The notes: generated by a model from the sequence alone, not told the origin. Shown: positions 5,688 to 17,288, counted from the first letter of the stretch. The stretch: 31,832 nt of DNA from JAJYVT01 sp027339205 (GCA_027339205.1 DAHWOV010000046.1:1-31832), one strand, 5' to 3'. Made by a program: numbers and translations.

Positions 5688-7444
5688 GGCCAGCCCCGGC
5701 GCCCGAAGGGGCGCGCCGCGTGCTCCTCGTCGGGATGATGGGGGCGGGGAAGTCGACCGTGGGCCGCCTCGTCGCGAACGAGCTCGGGTGGCCCTACGTC
5801 GACTCCGACGAGCAGGTCGAGGCATTCACCGGCCGCAGCGTGAGGGAGCTCTTCGAAGCGGGGGGCGAGCAGGCGTTCCGGCCGCTCGAGCAGCAGGCGC
5901 TCGCCGCCGCCCTCGACGGCGACGGGCCAGCCGTGGTGTCGGTCGCTGGCGGCGCGGTGCTCTCGCCTGCGAACCGGGCGTTGCTGCGCCGGGCGGGCAC
6001 GGTCGTCTGGCTGAGGGCGAGCCCGGACACGCTCCTCCGGCGCATCCTGGCAGACGCCGATCCTGCCGGGGACCGAGGGCGGGGTGGCGCTGACCATCGG
6101 CCGCTCCTCGGCGACGACCCCGCAGCGGCGCTCGCCCGCCTCGACGCCGAGCGACGCCCCGTCTACCAGGGGGTGGCCGACGTGGTCGTCGACGTCGACG
6201 AGCTGTCTCCCGACGCCGTGGCCGCGCGCGTGCTCGAGCACGTCGACGCGGGGCCGCACGCGGGGCTGCACGCCGGCCTGCACGCCGGGCCGCACGCCGG
6301 GCCAAAGACAGCGCCGCAGGGGAGCCGTGACCGCCGCCGCGTGATCACCGTGCCGGTCTTTCCCCCCGGCGTGTCCGGCGTCAGCGGCGCGGACGGCACA
6401 GGCGGCGCCGGGGGAGCGGCGCGCAGCGCCTACGAGGTCGTCGTCGGCGCTGGCGCGTCCTGCGAGCTCGCGGCGCTCGTGGCGCGGCGCGCGCCGGGGG
6501 CGCGCCAGGCGGCGGTCGTGACCGACGAGGTGGTCGCGGCGACCGGGTGGTTCGCCGGCGTCGACCCCGGCGTCCCCTTCGAGGTGCACACGGTCGCGGC
6601 GGGTGAGCGCGCCAAGACGCTGTCGAGCGTCGAGCAGCTCTGCCGCGGGTTCGCCGCGGCCGGCCTGGCGCGTGGCGACGTGGTCGTGGCGGTCGGCGGC
6701 GGGGTGGTCACCGACCTCGCGGGGTACGCCGCGGCGAGCTATCACCGCGGCGTCGCGTACTGCACGATCGCCACGACGCTGCTCGGCCAGGTGGACGCCG
6801 CGATCGGCGGGAAGACCGGCGTGAACCTCCCGGAGGGCAAGAACCTCGTCGGGGCGTTCTGGCAGCCGGCAGGCGTGCTCTGCGACACCGCGCTCCTCGC
6901 CACGCTGCCCGAGCGCGAATGGGCGTCGGGGCGCGGGGAGATGGCCAAGTACACGTTCCTCGGGGAGCCCGCCCTCGCCATGCTCACACTCGAGGCGCAG
7001 GTCGCGCGTTGCGTCGCCGTCAAGGCCGCGTTCGTCGCCGAGGACGAGCGCGAGACCGGCCGGCGTGTCCTGCTCAACTACGGGCACACGCTCGCCCACG
7101 CGCTCGAGGCGGCCGCGCTCGACGCCGGCGCGGATCTCCGCCACGGCGAGGCGGTGGCGGTCGGCCTGGTCTACGCTGCGCTGCTCGCCCGGCGGCTCGA
7201 GAGGATCGACGAGGCGCGGGTGGCGCTGCACCGCGAGACGGTGAGGCGCTTCGGGCTGTCCGACCGGCTCCCTTCCGAGCTCGAGGGCGTCGACGTGAAG
7301 GAGCTCTTGGCGTACATGGCGCGTGACAAGAAGGCGGCGCACGATCTCGCGTTGGTCCTCGACGGGCCGCGGGGCGTCGAGCTGGTCCACGGCGTCGCGC
7401 CGCACGACGCGCTCGGCGCCTTGGAGGAGCTCTCGTGCACGTGA
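5684..7444 (+). CDS. aroKB: Fused shikimate kinase / 3-dehydroquinate synthase
   Basis: 586 residues in one uninterrupted frame. Residues 12-185 are shikimate kinase: Walker A GMMGAGKST (17-25), DSDEQVEAFTGRSVRELFE (shikimate-site D and R), and SVAGGAVL. A linker (186-250) includes GPHA/GLHA repeats and a glycine-rich stretch. Residues 250-586 are 3-dehydroquinate synthase: GGGVVTDLAGYAAAS (NAD site), IGGKTGVNLPEGKNLVGAF, and zinc ligands E419, H468 (NYGHTLAHALE) and H487 (LRHGEA). The two domains catalyse steps 5 and 2 of the shikimate pathway. Such fusions are known in some bacteria. GTG 6341, just before the second domain, could also serve as an internal start giving a free AroB. It overlaps aroC by 4 bases and aroQ by 10. 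Confidence 0.95.
   Translation: MRPAPAPEGARRVLLVGMMGAGKSTVGRLVANELGWPYVDSDEQVEAFTGRSVRELFEAGGEQAFRPLEQQALAAALDGDGPAVVSVAGGAVLSPANRALLRRAGTVVWLRASPDTLLRRILADADPAGDRGRGGADHRPLLGDDPAAALARLDAERRPVYQGVADVVVDVDELSPDAVAARVLEHVDAGPHAGLHAGLHAGPHAGPKTAPQGSRDRRRVITVPVFPPGVSGVSGADGTGGAGGAARSAYEVVVGAGASCELAALVARRAPGARQAAVVTDEVVAATGWFAGVDPGVPFEVHTVAAGERAKTLSSVEQLCRGFAAAGLARGDVVVAVGGGVVTDLAGYAAASYHRGVAYCTIATTLLGQVDAAIGGKTGVNLPEGKNLVGAFWQPAGVLCDTALLATLPEREWASGRGEMAKYTFLGEPALAMLTLEAQVARCVAVKAAFVAEDERETGRRVLLNYGHTLAHALEAAALDAGADLRHGEAVAVGLVYAALLARRLERIDEARVALHRETVRRFGLSDRLPSELEGVDVKELLAYMARDKKAAHDLALVLDGPRGVELVHGVAPHDALGALEELSCT
6251..6298 (+). repeat. Four 12-base in-frame repeats in the AroK-AroB linker
   Basis: GGGCCGCACGCG, GGGCTGCACGCC, GGCCTGCACGCC and GGGCCGCACGCC encode GPHA, GLHA, GLHA, GPHA (residues 190-205). 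The repeats lie only in the interdomain linker. Confidence 0.9.
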
Positions 7445-7905
7445 CGCTCCTGTCGGGACCCAACCTCGACCTCCTCGGCGCCCGCGAGCCCGAGGTCTAC
7501 GGCACGGACGCGCTCGACGACCACGTGCGGCGCGCGGCGGCCGTCGCCGAGTCCCACGGCTGGACCCTCGACCACCTCCAGACCAATCACGAAGGGGTGC
7601 TCGTGGAGGCCGTGCACGAGGCGCGTGGCCGAGCTGACGCGATCGTCGTGAACGCCGGGGCGCTGAGCCACACGAGCTGGTCGCTGCACGACGCGCTGGC
7701 CGCCTTCGACGGCGTGGTGGTGGAGCTCCACCTCTCGAACCCCGCGGCCCGGGAGCCGTTCCGGCACACCTCGGTCGTCGCGCCGGTGGCGGACGGGCTC
7801 GTCGCAGGCATGGGGGGTCTCGGCTACGAGCTCGCGATCGAGGCCGCGGTGCGCTTGTGCACCTCAAGGGCGGGCCGTGCCCGGTCCGGGGAGGCCCCGC
7901 GATGA
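7435..7905 (+). CDS. aroQ: 3-dehydroquinate dehydratase, type II
   Basis: 156 residues, GTG start. Signature LLSGPNLDLLGAREPEVYG has the catalytic tyrosine Y22. NAGALSHTSWSLHDAL and the substrate loop VELHLSNPAAREPFRHTS follow, with the catalytic histidine and the RE-FRH pattern. It is a dodecameric cytoplasmic enzyme forming 3-dehydroshikimate (step 3). The C-terminal tail after LCTSRAG is a short low-conservation extension. The start overlaps the end of aroK-aroB by 10 bases, and its stop overlaps pepP by 4 bases, so all four aro genes and pepP are probably one message. Confidence 0.96.
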   Translation: MHVTLLSGPNLDLLGAREPEVYGTDALDDHVRRAAAVAESHGWTLDHLQTNHEGVLVEAVHEARGRADAIVVNAGALSHTSWSLHDALAAFDGVVVELHLSNPAAREPFRHTSVVAPVADGLVAGMGGLGYELAIEAAVRLCTSRAGRARSGEAPR

Positions 7906-8987
7906 GGCCCATGCAGCTCGCAGATCGGCTCGACCGGCTGCGTGCGCGGTTCGCCGGCGCAGGCGTGGACGTGCTGGTCGTCACCAACCTCGTGAACGTC
8001 CGCTACCTCACCGGGTTCACCGGTTCCGCCGGCGTGCTCGCGGTCGGCCCGTCCGACGCCCTCCTCACCACCGACGGCCGCTACCGGACCCAGTCCGAAG
8101 AGCAGCTGGCGGCGGCGGGGGCGAGCGCCGACATCTTCGTCGGCGACCTTCGTGCCCAGCGCGACGCCCTGAAGGCGTTCGTGTCGGGGGCCGGGCGAGT
8201 GGGGTTCGAGGCCGACCACGTGAGCTGGGCCGACAGCCGAAGCTGGGTGGAGCTCCTCGGCGAGATCGTCCCTGCGAGCGGGCTCGTCGAAGCGCTCCGT
8301 GAGGTGAAGGACCCAGGCGAGATCGACCGCATCGCGCGGGCCGCGGCTGTCGCGGACGCCGCGCTCGGGTCGGTCCTCGCGATGCTCGACACGGGCGTGA
8401 GCGAGGCGGAGCTCGCCTTGGCGCTCGACTCGGCCATGCGCCGCCACGGCGCGGAGTCCAGCGCCTTTGAGACCATCGTCGCCTCCGGGCCCAACTCGGC
8501 CAAGCCCCACCACCGCCCGACGGGGCGCACGATCGGCCCCGGCGAGCTGGTGGTCGTCGACTTCGGGGCGACCGTCGAGGGGTACCGCTCGGACATGACG
8601 CGGACCTTCTGCGTCGGGGGGGAGCCCTCGGGCGAGCTCGCGAGGGTCGTCGAGGTCGTGAGGGAGTCCCAAGCCCGCGGGACGGCGGCCGTGGCCCCCG
8701 GGGCCGAGTGCCGGGAGGTCGACCGCGTCTGTCGCGAGGTGGTCGCCGCGGCGGGCTGGGCGGAGCGCTTCGAGCACGGGACCGGGCACGGCGTGGGCCT
8801 CGACATCCACGAGGCTCCGGCCCTCGGCCCGCTCGGCACTGCTACCCTTGCGACCGGCATGGTCGTCACCGTGGAGCCGGGGGTGTACCTCCCCGGCCTT
8901 GGCGGCGCCCGGATCGAGGACACGCTGGTCGTGACCGAGACCGGGAGCCGGGCGCTGAGCGCGTTCGGGAAGTCCGTCGCGCCGTAG
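7902..8987 (+). CDS. pepP: Xaa-Pro aminopeptidase (M24 family)
   Basis: 361 residues from ATG 7902, chosen for the ATGA overlap with aroQ; ATG 7857 (15 residues more) would overlap aroQ further and adds no conserved sequence. The N-terminal creatinase-like domain includes TNLVNVRYLTGFTGSAG. The pita-bread domain holds the five metal ligands D220 (VVDFGA), D231 (YRSDMTRTF), H296 (HGTGHGVGLDIHEAP), E325 (TVEPGVYL) and E339 (ARIEDT). It removes N-terminal residues preceding proline, probably with two manganese ions, in the cytoplasm. In many bacteria this gene sits next to efp, as here. A 151-base gap with a tandem array separates it from efp. Confidence 0.93.
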   Translation: MRPMQLADRLDRLRARFAGAGVDVLVVTNLVNVRYLTGFTGSAGVLAVGPSDALLTTDGRYRTQSEEQLAAAGASADIFVGDLRAQRDALKAFVSGAGRVGFEADHVSWADSRSWVELLGEIVPASGLVEALREVKDPGEIDRIARAAAVADAALGSVLAMLDTGVSEAELALALDSAMRRHGAESSAFETIVASGPNSAKPHHRPTGRTIGPGELVVVDFGATVEGYRSDMTRTFCVGGEPSGELARVVEVVRESQARGTAAVAPGAECREVDRVCREVVAAAGWAERFEHGTGHGVGLDIHEAPALGPLGTATLATGMVVTVEPGVYLPGLGGARIEDTLVVTETGSRALSAFGKSVAP

Positions 8988-8997
8988 CGGGGCGGCG

Positions 8998-9102
8998 CCG
9001 GCCACAGAGCGCCGACCACAGACGGCCGACCACAGACCACCGGCCACAGAGCACCGACCGCCGGCCACACACCACCGGCCACACACCGCCGGCCACGACA
9101 CA
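8998..9102 (+). repeat. 14-base tandem array upstream of efp
   Basis: Copies of CCG(G/A)CCACAGA or CCGGCCACACA start at 8998, 9012, 9026, 9040, then (after a 7-base half unit at 9054) at 9061, 9075 and 9089. The unit is two heptamers, and the one phase jump is exactly 7 bases. Decay continues to about 9120. It occupies most of the gap between pepP and efp. No clear -10 box or terminator is seen in this gap; the efp SD follows it. Confidence 0.9.
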
Positions 9103-9138
9103 CCGCCGAGCACCGAGCACACCCGAGCGAGAGGATCA

Positions 9139-9699
9139 ATGCCAGTCTCCACCAACGACCTGAAGAACGGGATGACGCTCGACCTCCCAGAGGGCCTCTT
9201 CACCGTGGTGGAGTTCCAGCACGTGAAGCCAGGCAAGGGCGGGGCGTTCGTCCGTACCAAGCTCAAGAACGTGCGGACGGGCGCGGTCGTCGACAAGACC
9301 TACCGCGCGGACGAGAAGCTCGAGCAGGCGATCATCGACAAGCGAGAGATGCAGTTCCTCTATCGCGACGGCGACGACTACGTCTTCATGGACGCGACCA
9401 GCTACGAGCAGCTGCAGGTCCCCCGGTCGGCCCTCGGCGACGCCGCCAGCTTCTTGAAGGAGGGCAACGCCGTCTACCTCCAGATGCACGGGAGCGACAT
9501 CGTCGGCGTGGACCTGCCGGCCGCGGTGGAGCTGGAGGTCGCCCAGACCGAGCCCGGCGTCCAAGGGGACCGGGTCTCGGGCGCGCGCAAGCCCGCCACG
9601 CTCGAGACGGGCCTCGTCGTCCAGGTCCCGCTGTTCGTCAACCCGGGCGAGTCCATCCGGGTGGACACCCGCACGGGGGAGTACCTGACCCGGGCGTGA
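9139..9699 (+). CDS. efp: Translation elongation factor P
   Basis: 186 residues, ATG with SD AGAGGA five bases upstream. The KOW-like first domain begins MPVSTNDLKNGMTL and carries the tip loop HVKPGKGGAFVRTK with K33 at the position modified in E. coli (K34) and usually unmodified in actinomycetes. The middle and C-terminal OB domains include REMQFLYRDGDDYVFMD and GLVVQVPLFVNPGE, then IRVDTRTGEYLTRA. EF-P binds stalled ribosomes between P and E sites and restores peptide bond formation at proline runs. Many proteins in this window are proline-rich, so dependence is likely. Length matches the family. Confidence 0.97.
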   Translation: MPVSTNDLKNGMTLDLPEGLFTVVEFQHVKPGKGGAFVRTKLKNVRTGAVVDKTYRADEKLEQAIIDKREMQFLYRDGDDYVFMDATSYEQLQVPRSALGDAASFLKEGNAVYLQMHGSDIVGVDLPAAVELEVAQTEPGVQGDRVSGARKPATLETGLVVQVPLFVNPGESIRVDTRTGEYLTRA

Positions 9700-9709
9700 G
9701 CCCGCCGCC

Positions 9710-10117
9710 ATGGACCACGTGCCAGCCGACGAGCCGACGCGCCACCAGTCGCGCGAGCGCGCGCTCGGCCTGCTCTATGAGGCGGAGATGAAAGGCGAGA
9801 CGCCCGCCGGCGTCCTGGCGGCGCTGGCGGTGCCCGCAGACCGCTTCACCGCCGACCTCGTGACCGCTGCGGCGCGCCACGCCCCCCGGGCCGACGCGCT
9901 CGTCGCGGAGGCCTCGGTCGGCTGGCGGCTCGACCGGATGGCGGTCCTCGACCGGCTCGTCCTCCGCATGGCCGTCGCCGAGCTCTTGGAGGCCGGAGGC
10001 GCGCCGGTCGCGGTCGTCATCGACGAGGCTGTCGAGCTCGCCAAGACCTACTCCACCGAGGAGTCCGGCGCCTTCGTGAACGGGATCCTGAGCACCGTCG
10101 CGGCCCGCGTGCGCTAG
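9710..10117 (+). CDS. nusB: Transcription antitermination factor NusB
   Basis: 135 residues, ATG start 10 bases after efp. Helical, with RHQSRERALGLLYEAEMKGE near the N-terminus and DRMAVLDRLVLRMAVAELL, PVAVVIDEAVELAKTYSTE and ESGAFVNGILSTVA toward the end. The 'VVIDEAVELAK-YS-(E)ESG-FVNGIL' core is diagnostic of NusB. NusB pairs with NusE (S10), binds boxA RNA and supports rRNA antitermination. The TAG stop (10115-10117) is part of a TAGGCT hexamer likely to be the -10 box of the pyr operon. Confidence 0.95.
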   Translation: MDHVPADEPTRHQSRERALGLLYEAEMKGETPAGVLAALAVPADRFTADLVTAAARHAPRADALVAEASVGWRLDRMAVLDRLVLRMAVAELLEAGGAPVAVVIDEAVELAKTYSTEESGAFVNGILSTVAARVR

Positions 10118-10120
10118 GCT
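10115..10120 (+). promoter_or_regulatory. -10 box TAGGCT of the pyr operon, overlapping the nusB stop codon
   Basis: The TAG is the stop of nusB. Transcription would start near 10128, about 8 bases before the PyrR-type hairpin. The same hexamer, again sharing its TAG with a stop codon, precedes def and rpe. Confidence 0.5.
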
Positions 10121-10130
10121 CTCGCCGACC

Positions 10131-10170
10131 GTGAAGCGGGTCCCGTGAGGCCCGCACGGGAGGAGGAGCG
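10131..10170 (+). promoter_or_regulatory. PyrR-binding leader hairpin with an alternative SD-proximal hairpin
   Basis: GCGGG 10136-10140 pairs with CCCGC 10151-10155; the bases between include TCCCGTGAGG, which matches the PyrR-binding core UCCNGNGAGG exactly. CC (10142-10143) pairs with GG (10149-10150), leaving T10141 as a bulge. An alternative stem CCCGTG 10142-10147 with CACGGG 10155-10160 excludes the first and abuts the SD (GGAGGAG, 10160-10166) of pyrR. No T-run follows, so control is probably translational, as described for mycobacterial PyrR. A five-codon frame (10131-10148) also lies here. Confidence 0.7.
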
Positions 10171-10728
10171 GTGGCCGAACGCGAGCGCAGTCACACCCGC
10201 GGTCGGACCTTCGTTCCGCGGTCCCAGGTCCTCTCCGCCGACGACGTGCGGCGCGCGCTGGTGAGGATGGCGCACGAGGTCGCGGAGCGCAACGGCGGGC
10301 TCGACGACGTGGTCCTCGTCGGGCTCCAGACCGGCGGCGTCCCCCTCGCCCACCGCATGGCCGAGGCGCTGGAGACGGCCGAGGGCGTCACCGTCGGGGT
10401 GGGGACGATCGACGTCGCCTTCTACCGGGACGACATCGGCCTGCGCCCCGTGCTCCCGGAGGCCGCGACCGAGATCCCCTGGGACCTCACCGGGAAGGTC
10501 GTGGTGCTCGTCGACGACGTGCTGTTCACGGGCAGGACCGTGCGCGCGGCGCTGCACGCGCTGGGCGACTTCGGCAGGCCCCGTGCGATCCAGCTGGCGG
10601 TGATGGTGGACCGCGGGCACCGGGAGCTCCCGATCCGCCCCGACTACGTCGGCAAGAACCTGCCGACGCGCCACGACGAGATGGTCGCCGTCTCCGAGGA
10701 CGGCGTGGCAATAGGGACCCTCGAGTGA
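10171..10728 (+). CDS. pyrR: Bifunctional pyr operon RNA-binding regulator / uracil phosphoribosyltransferase
   Basis: 185 residues, GTG with strong SD (GGAGGAG, 10160-10166). The PRPP-binding motif is VVVLVDDVLFTGRT; earlier DVVLVGLQTGGVPLAHR and TIDVAFYRDDI, and later MVDRGHRELPIRPDYVGK, are typical of PyrR. PyrR binds pyr mRNA when UMP is high and lowers expression of the operon; it also makes UMP from uracil and PRPP. Its own leader carries the PyrR-type hairpin, which suggests autoregulation of the whole operon. GTGA overlap (10725-10728) with pyrB. Confidence 0.95.
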   Translation: MAERERSHTRGRTFVPRSQVLSADDVRRALVRMAHEVAERNGGLDDVVLVGLQTGGVPLAHRMAEALETAEGVTVGVGTIDVAFYRDDIGLRPVLPEAATEIPWDLTGKVVVLVDDVLFTGRTVRAALHALGDFGRPRAIQLAVMVDRGHRELPIRPDYVGKNLPTRHDEMVAVSEDGVAIGTLE

Positions 10729-11639
10729 CACACCTGCTCTCCGTCGCCGACCTCGGCCGCGACGGCATCGAGGAGGTCTTCGGCGTCGCCGACGCGTTCG
10801 CCGAGGTGGCGACGCGGCCGGTCCGCAAGGTCCCGACGCTGCGCGGCAAGGCGATCGCGACGCTCTTCTTCGAGGACTCGACGCGCACCCGGCTCTCCTT
10901 CGAGACCGCGGCGAAGCGGCTGTCGGCCGACGTGCTCTCGTTCTCGGCGGCGGCCTCCTCGCTCAAGAAGGGCGAGTCGGTCCGCGACACGGTCGAGACC
11001 ATCGAGGCGATGGGCATGGACGCGCTCGTGGTGCGCCACGCGTCGGCGGGCGTGCCGCTCCAGGTGAGCCGATGGGTGAAGCGCTGCAAGGTGGTCAACG
11101 GCGGCGATGGCTGGCACGAGCACCCGACCCAGGCGCTGCTCGACTGCTTCACGGTCCGCCAGGTGCGCGGCACGGTCGAGGGGCTCCGGGTCGTGATCGT
11201 GGGGGACATCCGCCACAGCCGGGTCGCGCGCTCCCAGGTGCTCGCCTACAGCGCGCTCGGCGCCTCGGTGACCCTGGTCGCTCCGAGGAGCCTGCTGCCC
11301 CCCTCGCTCGAGGGGTGGCCCGTCGAGGTCGCCGACGACCTGGACGCGGCCCTCGGGGAGGCCGACGTCGTGTCGCTCCTTCGGCTGCAGGCCGAGCGGG
11401 GGAGCGGGGCCTTCGTCCCGACGCTGCGCGAGTACACCTCGCGCTTCGGGCTCACCGCCAGGCGGGCCGCGCGGCTCCGCCCCGACGCGGTCGTCACCCA
11501 TCCCGGCCCCATGATCCGCGGCGTCGAGATCGCGAGCGACGTGGCCGACCTCCCCCAGGCGGTGGTGGTCCGCCAGGTCGCCAACGGCGTGGCGGTCCGC
11601 ATGGCCGTGCTCTTCCTCCTGCTCGGGGGAGCGATGTGA
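10725..11639 (+). CDS. pyrB: Aspartate carbamoyltransferase, catalytic subunit
   Basis: 304 residues, GTG start overlapping pyrR by four bases. Carbamoyl-phosphate loop FFEDSTRTRLSFE (48-60) and SSLKKGES (the 80s loop) are present, as is WHEHPTQALLDCF, then VVIVGDIRHSRVARS and VTHPGPMIRGVEI in the aspartate domain. It joins carbamoyl phosphate to aspartate. No regulatory subunit (pyrI) is seen, as is usual outside enterobacteria and archaea. A GCGATGTGA nonamer at its end recurs 21 bases further, creating two candidate pyrC starts. Confidence 0.97.
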   Translation: MTHLLSVADLGRDGIEEVFGVADAFAEVATRPVRKVPTLRGKAIATLFFEDSTRTRLSFETAAKRLSADVLSFSAAASSLKKGESVRDTVETIEAMGMDALVVRHASAGVPLQVSRWVKRCKVVNGGDGWHEHPTQALLDCFTVRQVRGTVEGLRVVIVGDIRHSRVARSQVLAYSALGASVTLVAPRSLLPPSLEGWPVEVADDLDAALGEADVVSLLRLQAERGSGAFVPTLREYTSRFGLTARRAARLRPDAVVTHPGPMIRGVEIASDVADLPQAVVVRQVANGVAVRMAVLFLLLGGAM

Positions 11640-12943
11640 CTGCTCGCAGGGGCGATGTGAGCCGCGCGCTCGTGATCCGGGGTGCCGAGGTCCTCGACGC
11701 CGGCGGGCGACGGCGCGCCGACGTGGTGGTGGCCGACGGGGCGATCCGGGCGCTCGGTCCCGACGCCGCGCGCGAGGCCCCCCTCGGAGCGAGGGTGCTC
11801 GACGCGGCGGGCTGCGTGGTCGCCCCCGGCCTCGTCGACCTCCACGCGCACCTCCGCCAGCCCGGCAGGGAGGAGGCGGAGACGGTGGAGTCCGGGGCCC
11901 GCGCGGCCGCGCTCGGGGGGTACACCGCCGTCGTGGCCATGCCCAACACCGAGCCGGCGGTCGACTGCGCGGCGGTCGCCCGCGAGGTGCTCTCGCTCGG
12001 CGCGTCGGCGCCGGTCGAGGTGGCCGTTGCCGGCGCGATCACGGTCGGGAGGGCGGGGGAGCGGCTCGCGCCGATGGCCGAGCTCGCCGCGCTCGGGGTG
12101 CGGCTCTTCACCGACGACGGCGCCGGGGTCCAAGACGGGGCCCTCATGCGCCGGGCGCTCGACTACTCGAGGGACCTCGGGGTCACGCTCGCCGAGCACT
12201 GCGAGGACGACCGCCTCGCCGCCGGCGGCGCGATGCACGAGGGTGCGTGGTCCTCGCGCCTGGGGCTGCCGGGGGTCCCCGCGGCCGCCGAGGAGTCGAT
12301 GGTCGCAAGGGACCTCGCGCTCGCCCGGCTCACCGGCGCCAGGCTCCACCTGCTGCACCTGTCGACCGCCGGTTCGGTCGAGCTGGTCCGCCGGGCGAAG
12401 ACCGAGGGGATCGCGGTCAGCGCCGAGGTGACCCCCCACCACCTGGTCCTCACCGACGCGGCGTGCGCGGGCTACGACCCGATCTTCAAGGTGAGCCCGC
12501 CGCTGCGCGAGGCCGGCGACCTGGCAGCGCTTCGCGCCGGGGCGCAGGACGGGACCATCGACGCCATCGCGACCGACCACGCCCCGCACCCGCCCGAGGC
12601 GAAGGACCTGCCCTTCGACCACGCCCCGCCCGGGATGCTCGGGCTCGAGACGGCCCTTTCGGTCGCGCTCTCGGTCCTGGGCCTCGAGGCGGCGCTGGCC
12701 TGCCTCAGCTGGCGGCCCGCCGCGATCGCCGGCCTCGCGCCTCGCCACGGCGGCCCCGTCGCGCTGGGCGCGGCCGCCAACCTCTGCGTGATCGACCCCG
12801 AGGCGACGTGGACCGTCGACCCGGCGCGGCTCGCGAGCCGAAGCCGCAACACGCCGTTCGCCGGGTGGACCATGACCGGCCGGAGCCGCCACACGATCGT
12901 CGCGGGCGAGGCCGTCGTGATCGACGGGGAGCCGGTGCGGTGA
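11636..12943 (+). CDS. pyrC: Dihydroorotase (class I)
   Basis: 435 residues from GTG 11636, which overlaps the pyrB stop by four bases and has GGGGGA at five bases. GTG 11657 (428 residues, MSRALVIRGAEVLD) also fits the usual family N-terminus and is nearly as good. Metal site motif LVDLHAHLRQPG (H70, H72), VVAMPNTEPAVD (substrate N), TLAEHCEDDRL, LHLLHLSTAGSVE, and IATDHAPHPPEAK with the catalytic aspartate are all present in order. Class I enzymes in this family cyclise carbamoyl aspartate using a binuclear zinc centre. The stop overlaps carA by four bases. Confidence 0.95.
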   Translation: MTARRGDVSRALVIRGAEVLDAGGRRRADVVVADGAIRALGPDAAREAPLGARVLDAAGCVVAPGLVDLHAHLRQPGREEAETVESGARAAALGGYTAVVAMPNTEPAVDCAAVAREVLSLGASAPVEVAVAGAITVGRAGERLAPMAELAALGVRLFTDDGAGVQDGALMRRALDYSRDLGVTLAEHCEDDRLAAGGAMHEGAWSSRLGLPGVPAAAEESMVARDLALARLTGARLHLLHLSTAGSVELVRRAKTEGIAVSAEVTPHHLVLTDAACAGYDPIFKVSPPLREAGDLAALRAGAQDGTIDAIATDHAPHPPEAKDLPFDHAPPGMLGLETALSVALSVLGLEAALACLSWRPAAIAGLAPRHGGPVALGAAANLCVIDPEATWTVDPARLASRSRNTPFAGWTMTGRSRHTIVAGEAVVIDGEPVR

Positions 12944-14006
12944 GCGCAGCCCGGCGCGAGCCCGCGCTCCTCGTGCTTGCGGACGGCGAGGTGTTCGAGG
13001 GGGAGGCGGCGGGCTCCGTCCAGCCTGTCGCCACCGGGGAGCTCGTGTTCAACACCGCGCTCAGCGGCTACCAGGAGGTGCTCACCGACCCCTCCTACGC
13101 GGGGCAGGTGGTCGCCTTCACCTACCCGCACATCGGCAACTACGGGGTGAACGCCGACGACGACGAGTCGGGCCGTCCCCGCTGTTGCGGCGTCGTCGTG
13201 CGCGATCTCACGCCGACCCCGTCCAACTGGCGCGCGTCGGAGAGCCTCGAGGGATGGCTCGCCCGCCGCAAGATCCCCGCCCTGACCGGGGTGGACACCC
13301 GCCGGCTGACCCGCCACCTGCGCGAGAAGGGCGCGATGCCCTGCGCGTTCGGCACCGCAGAAGAGACCGTGCTGCGCGAGGCGGCCGCGCAGGCGCCGCC
13401 CACCGACGGACGCGACCTGGTGCGGGAGGTGACCACGTCCGCCCCCTACGTGCGCGGGGACGGGCCTCGGCGGGTCGTGGCGTACGACTTCGGGGTGAAA
13501 GAGACCATGCTGCGCCGGCTCGGCAGGCTCGCCACGGTCACGGTCGTACCCGCCTCGACTCCGGCCGCCGAGGTGCTCGCCAGAGAGCCCGACGGCGTCT
13601 TCCTCTCGAACGGGCCCGGAGATCCCGCCGCGCTCGCCGGGCCGACCGCGGCGGTCGCCGACCTGCTCGGGAAGGTGCCGATCTTCGGGATCTGCCTCGG
13701 CCACCAGCTCTTGTGCAGCGCCCTCGGCGGGAGCACTTACAAGCTGCCCTTCGGCCACCACGGCAGCAACCACCCGGTCCGCCGGCTGTCCGACGGGGCC
13801 GTCGAGATCACCAGCCACAACCACAACTACGCGGTGGCCGGCGTGCCCGGCGCGCAGGTGACGCACGTCGACCTCAACGACGGGGTCGTCGAAGGGGTGC
13901 GCGTCGACTCGGCCGGCGCGTTCTCCGTCCAGTACCACCCCGAGGCGGGCCCGGGCCCCCACGACGCCGGGTACCTGTTCGGCGCGTTCGCCGAGATGCT
14001 CGGGTA

Positions 14007-14007
<1 letters not shown>
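12940..14007 (+). CDS. carA: Carbamoyl phosphate synthase, small (glutaminase) subunit
   Basis: 355 residues, GTG start overlapping pyrC. The N-terminal domain includes FNTALSGYQEVLTDPSYAGQ. The C-terminal class I amidotransferase has the triad C252 (FGICLGHQLL), H333 and E335 (SVQYHPEAGPGPHD), plus FLSNGPGDP. It releases ammonia from glutamine and passes it through a tunnel to CarB. Length is slightly short of E. coli CarA (382), as is common in actinomycetes. Confidence 0.97.

Positions 14008-17268
<3,261 letters not shown>

Positions 17269-17288
<20 letters not shown>

Noticed and set aside
5345..7987. Long minus-strand open frame (880 codons) opposite aroC, aroKB and aroQ
   Set aside because: It is the antisense shadow of conserved enzymes in a very GC-rich sequence; its translation is arginine- and alanine-rich with no motifs.
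8998..9102. Possible CRISPR array
   Set aside because: Repeats are directly adjacent with no unique spacers, and no cas genes are nearby.
10118..10170. Transcription attenuator at pyrR
   Set aside because: There is no T-run after either hairpin, so translational control is the better reading.
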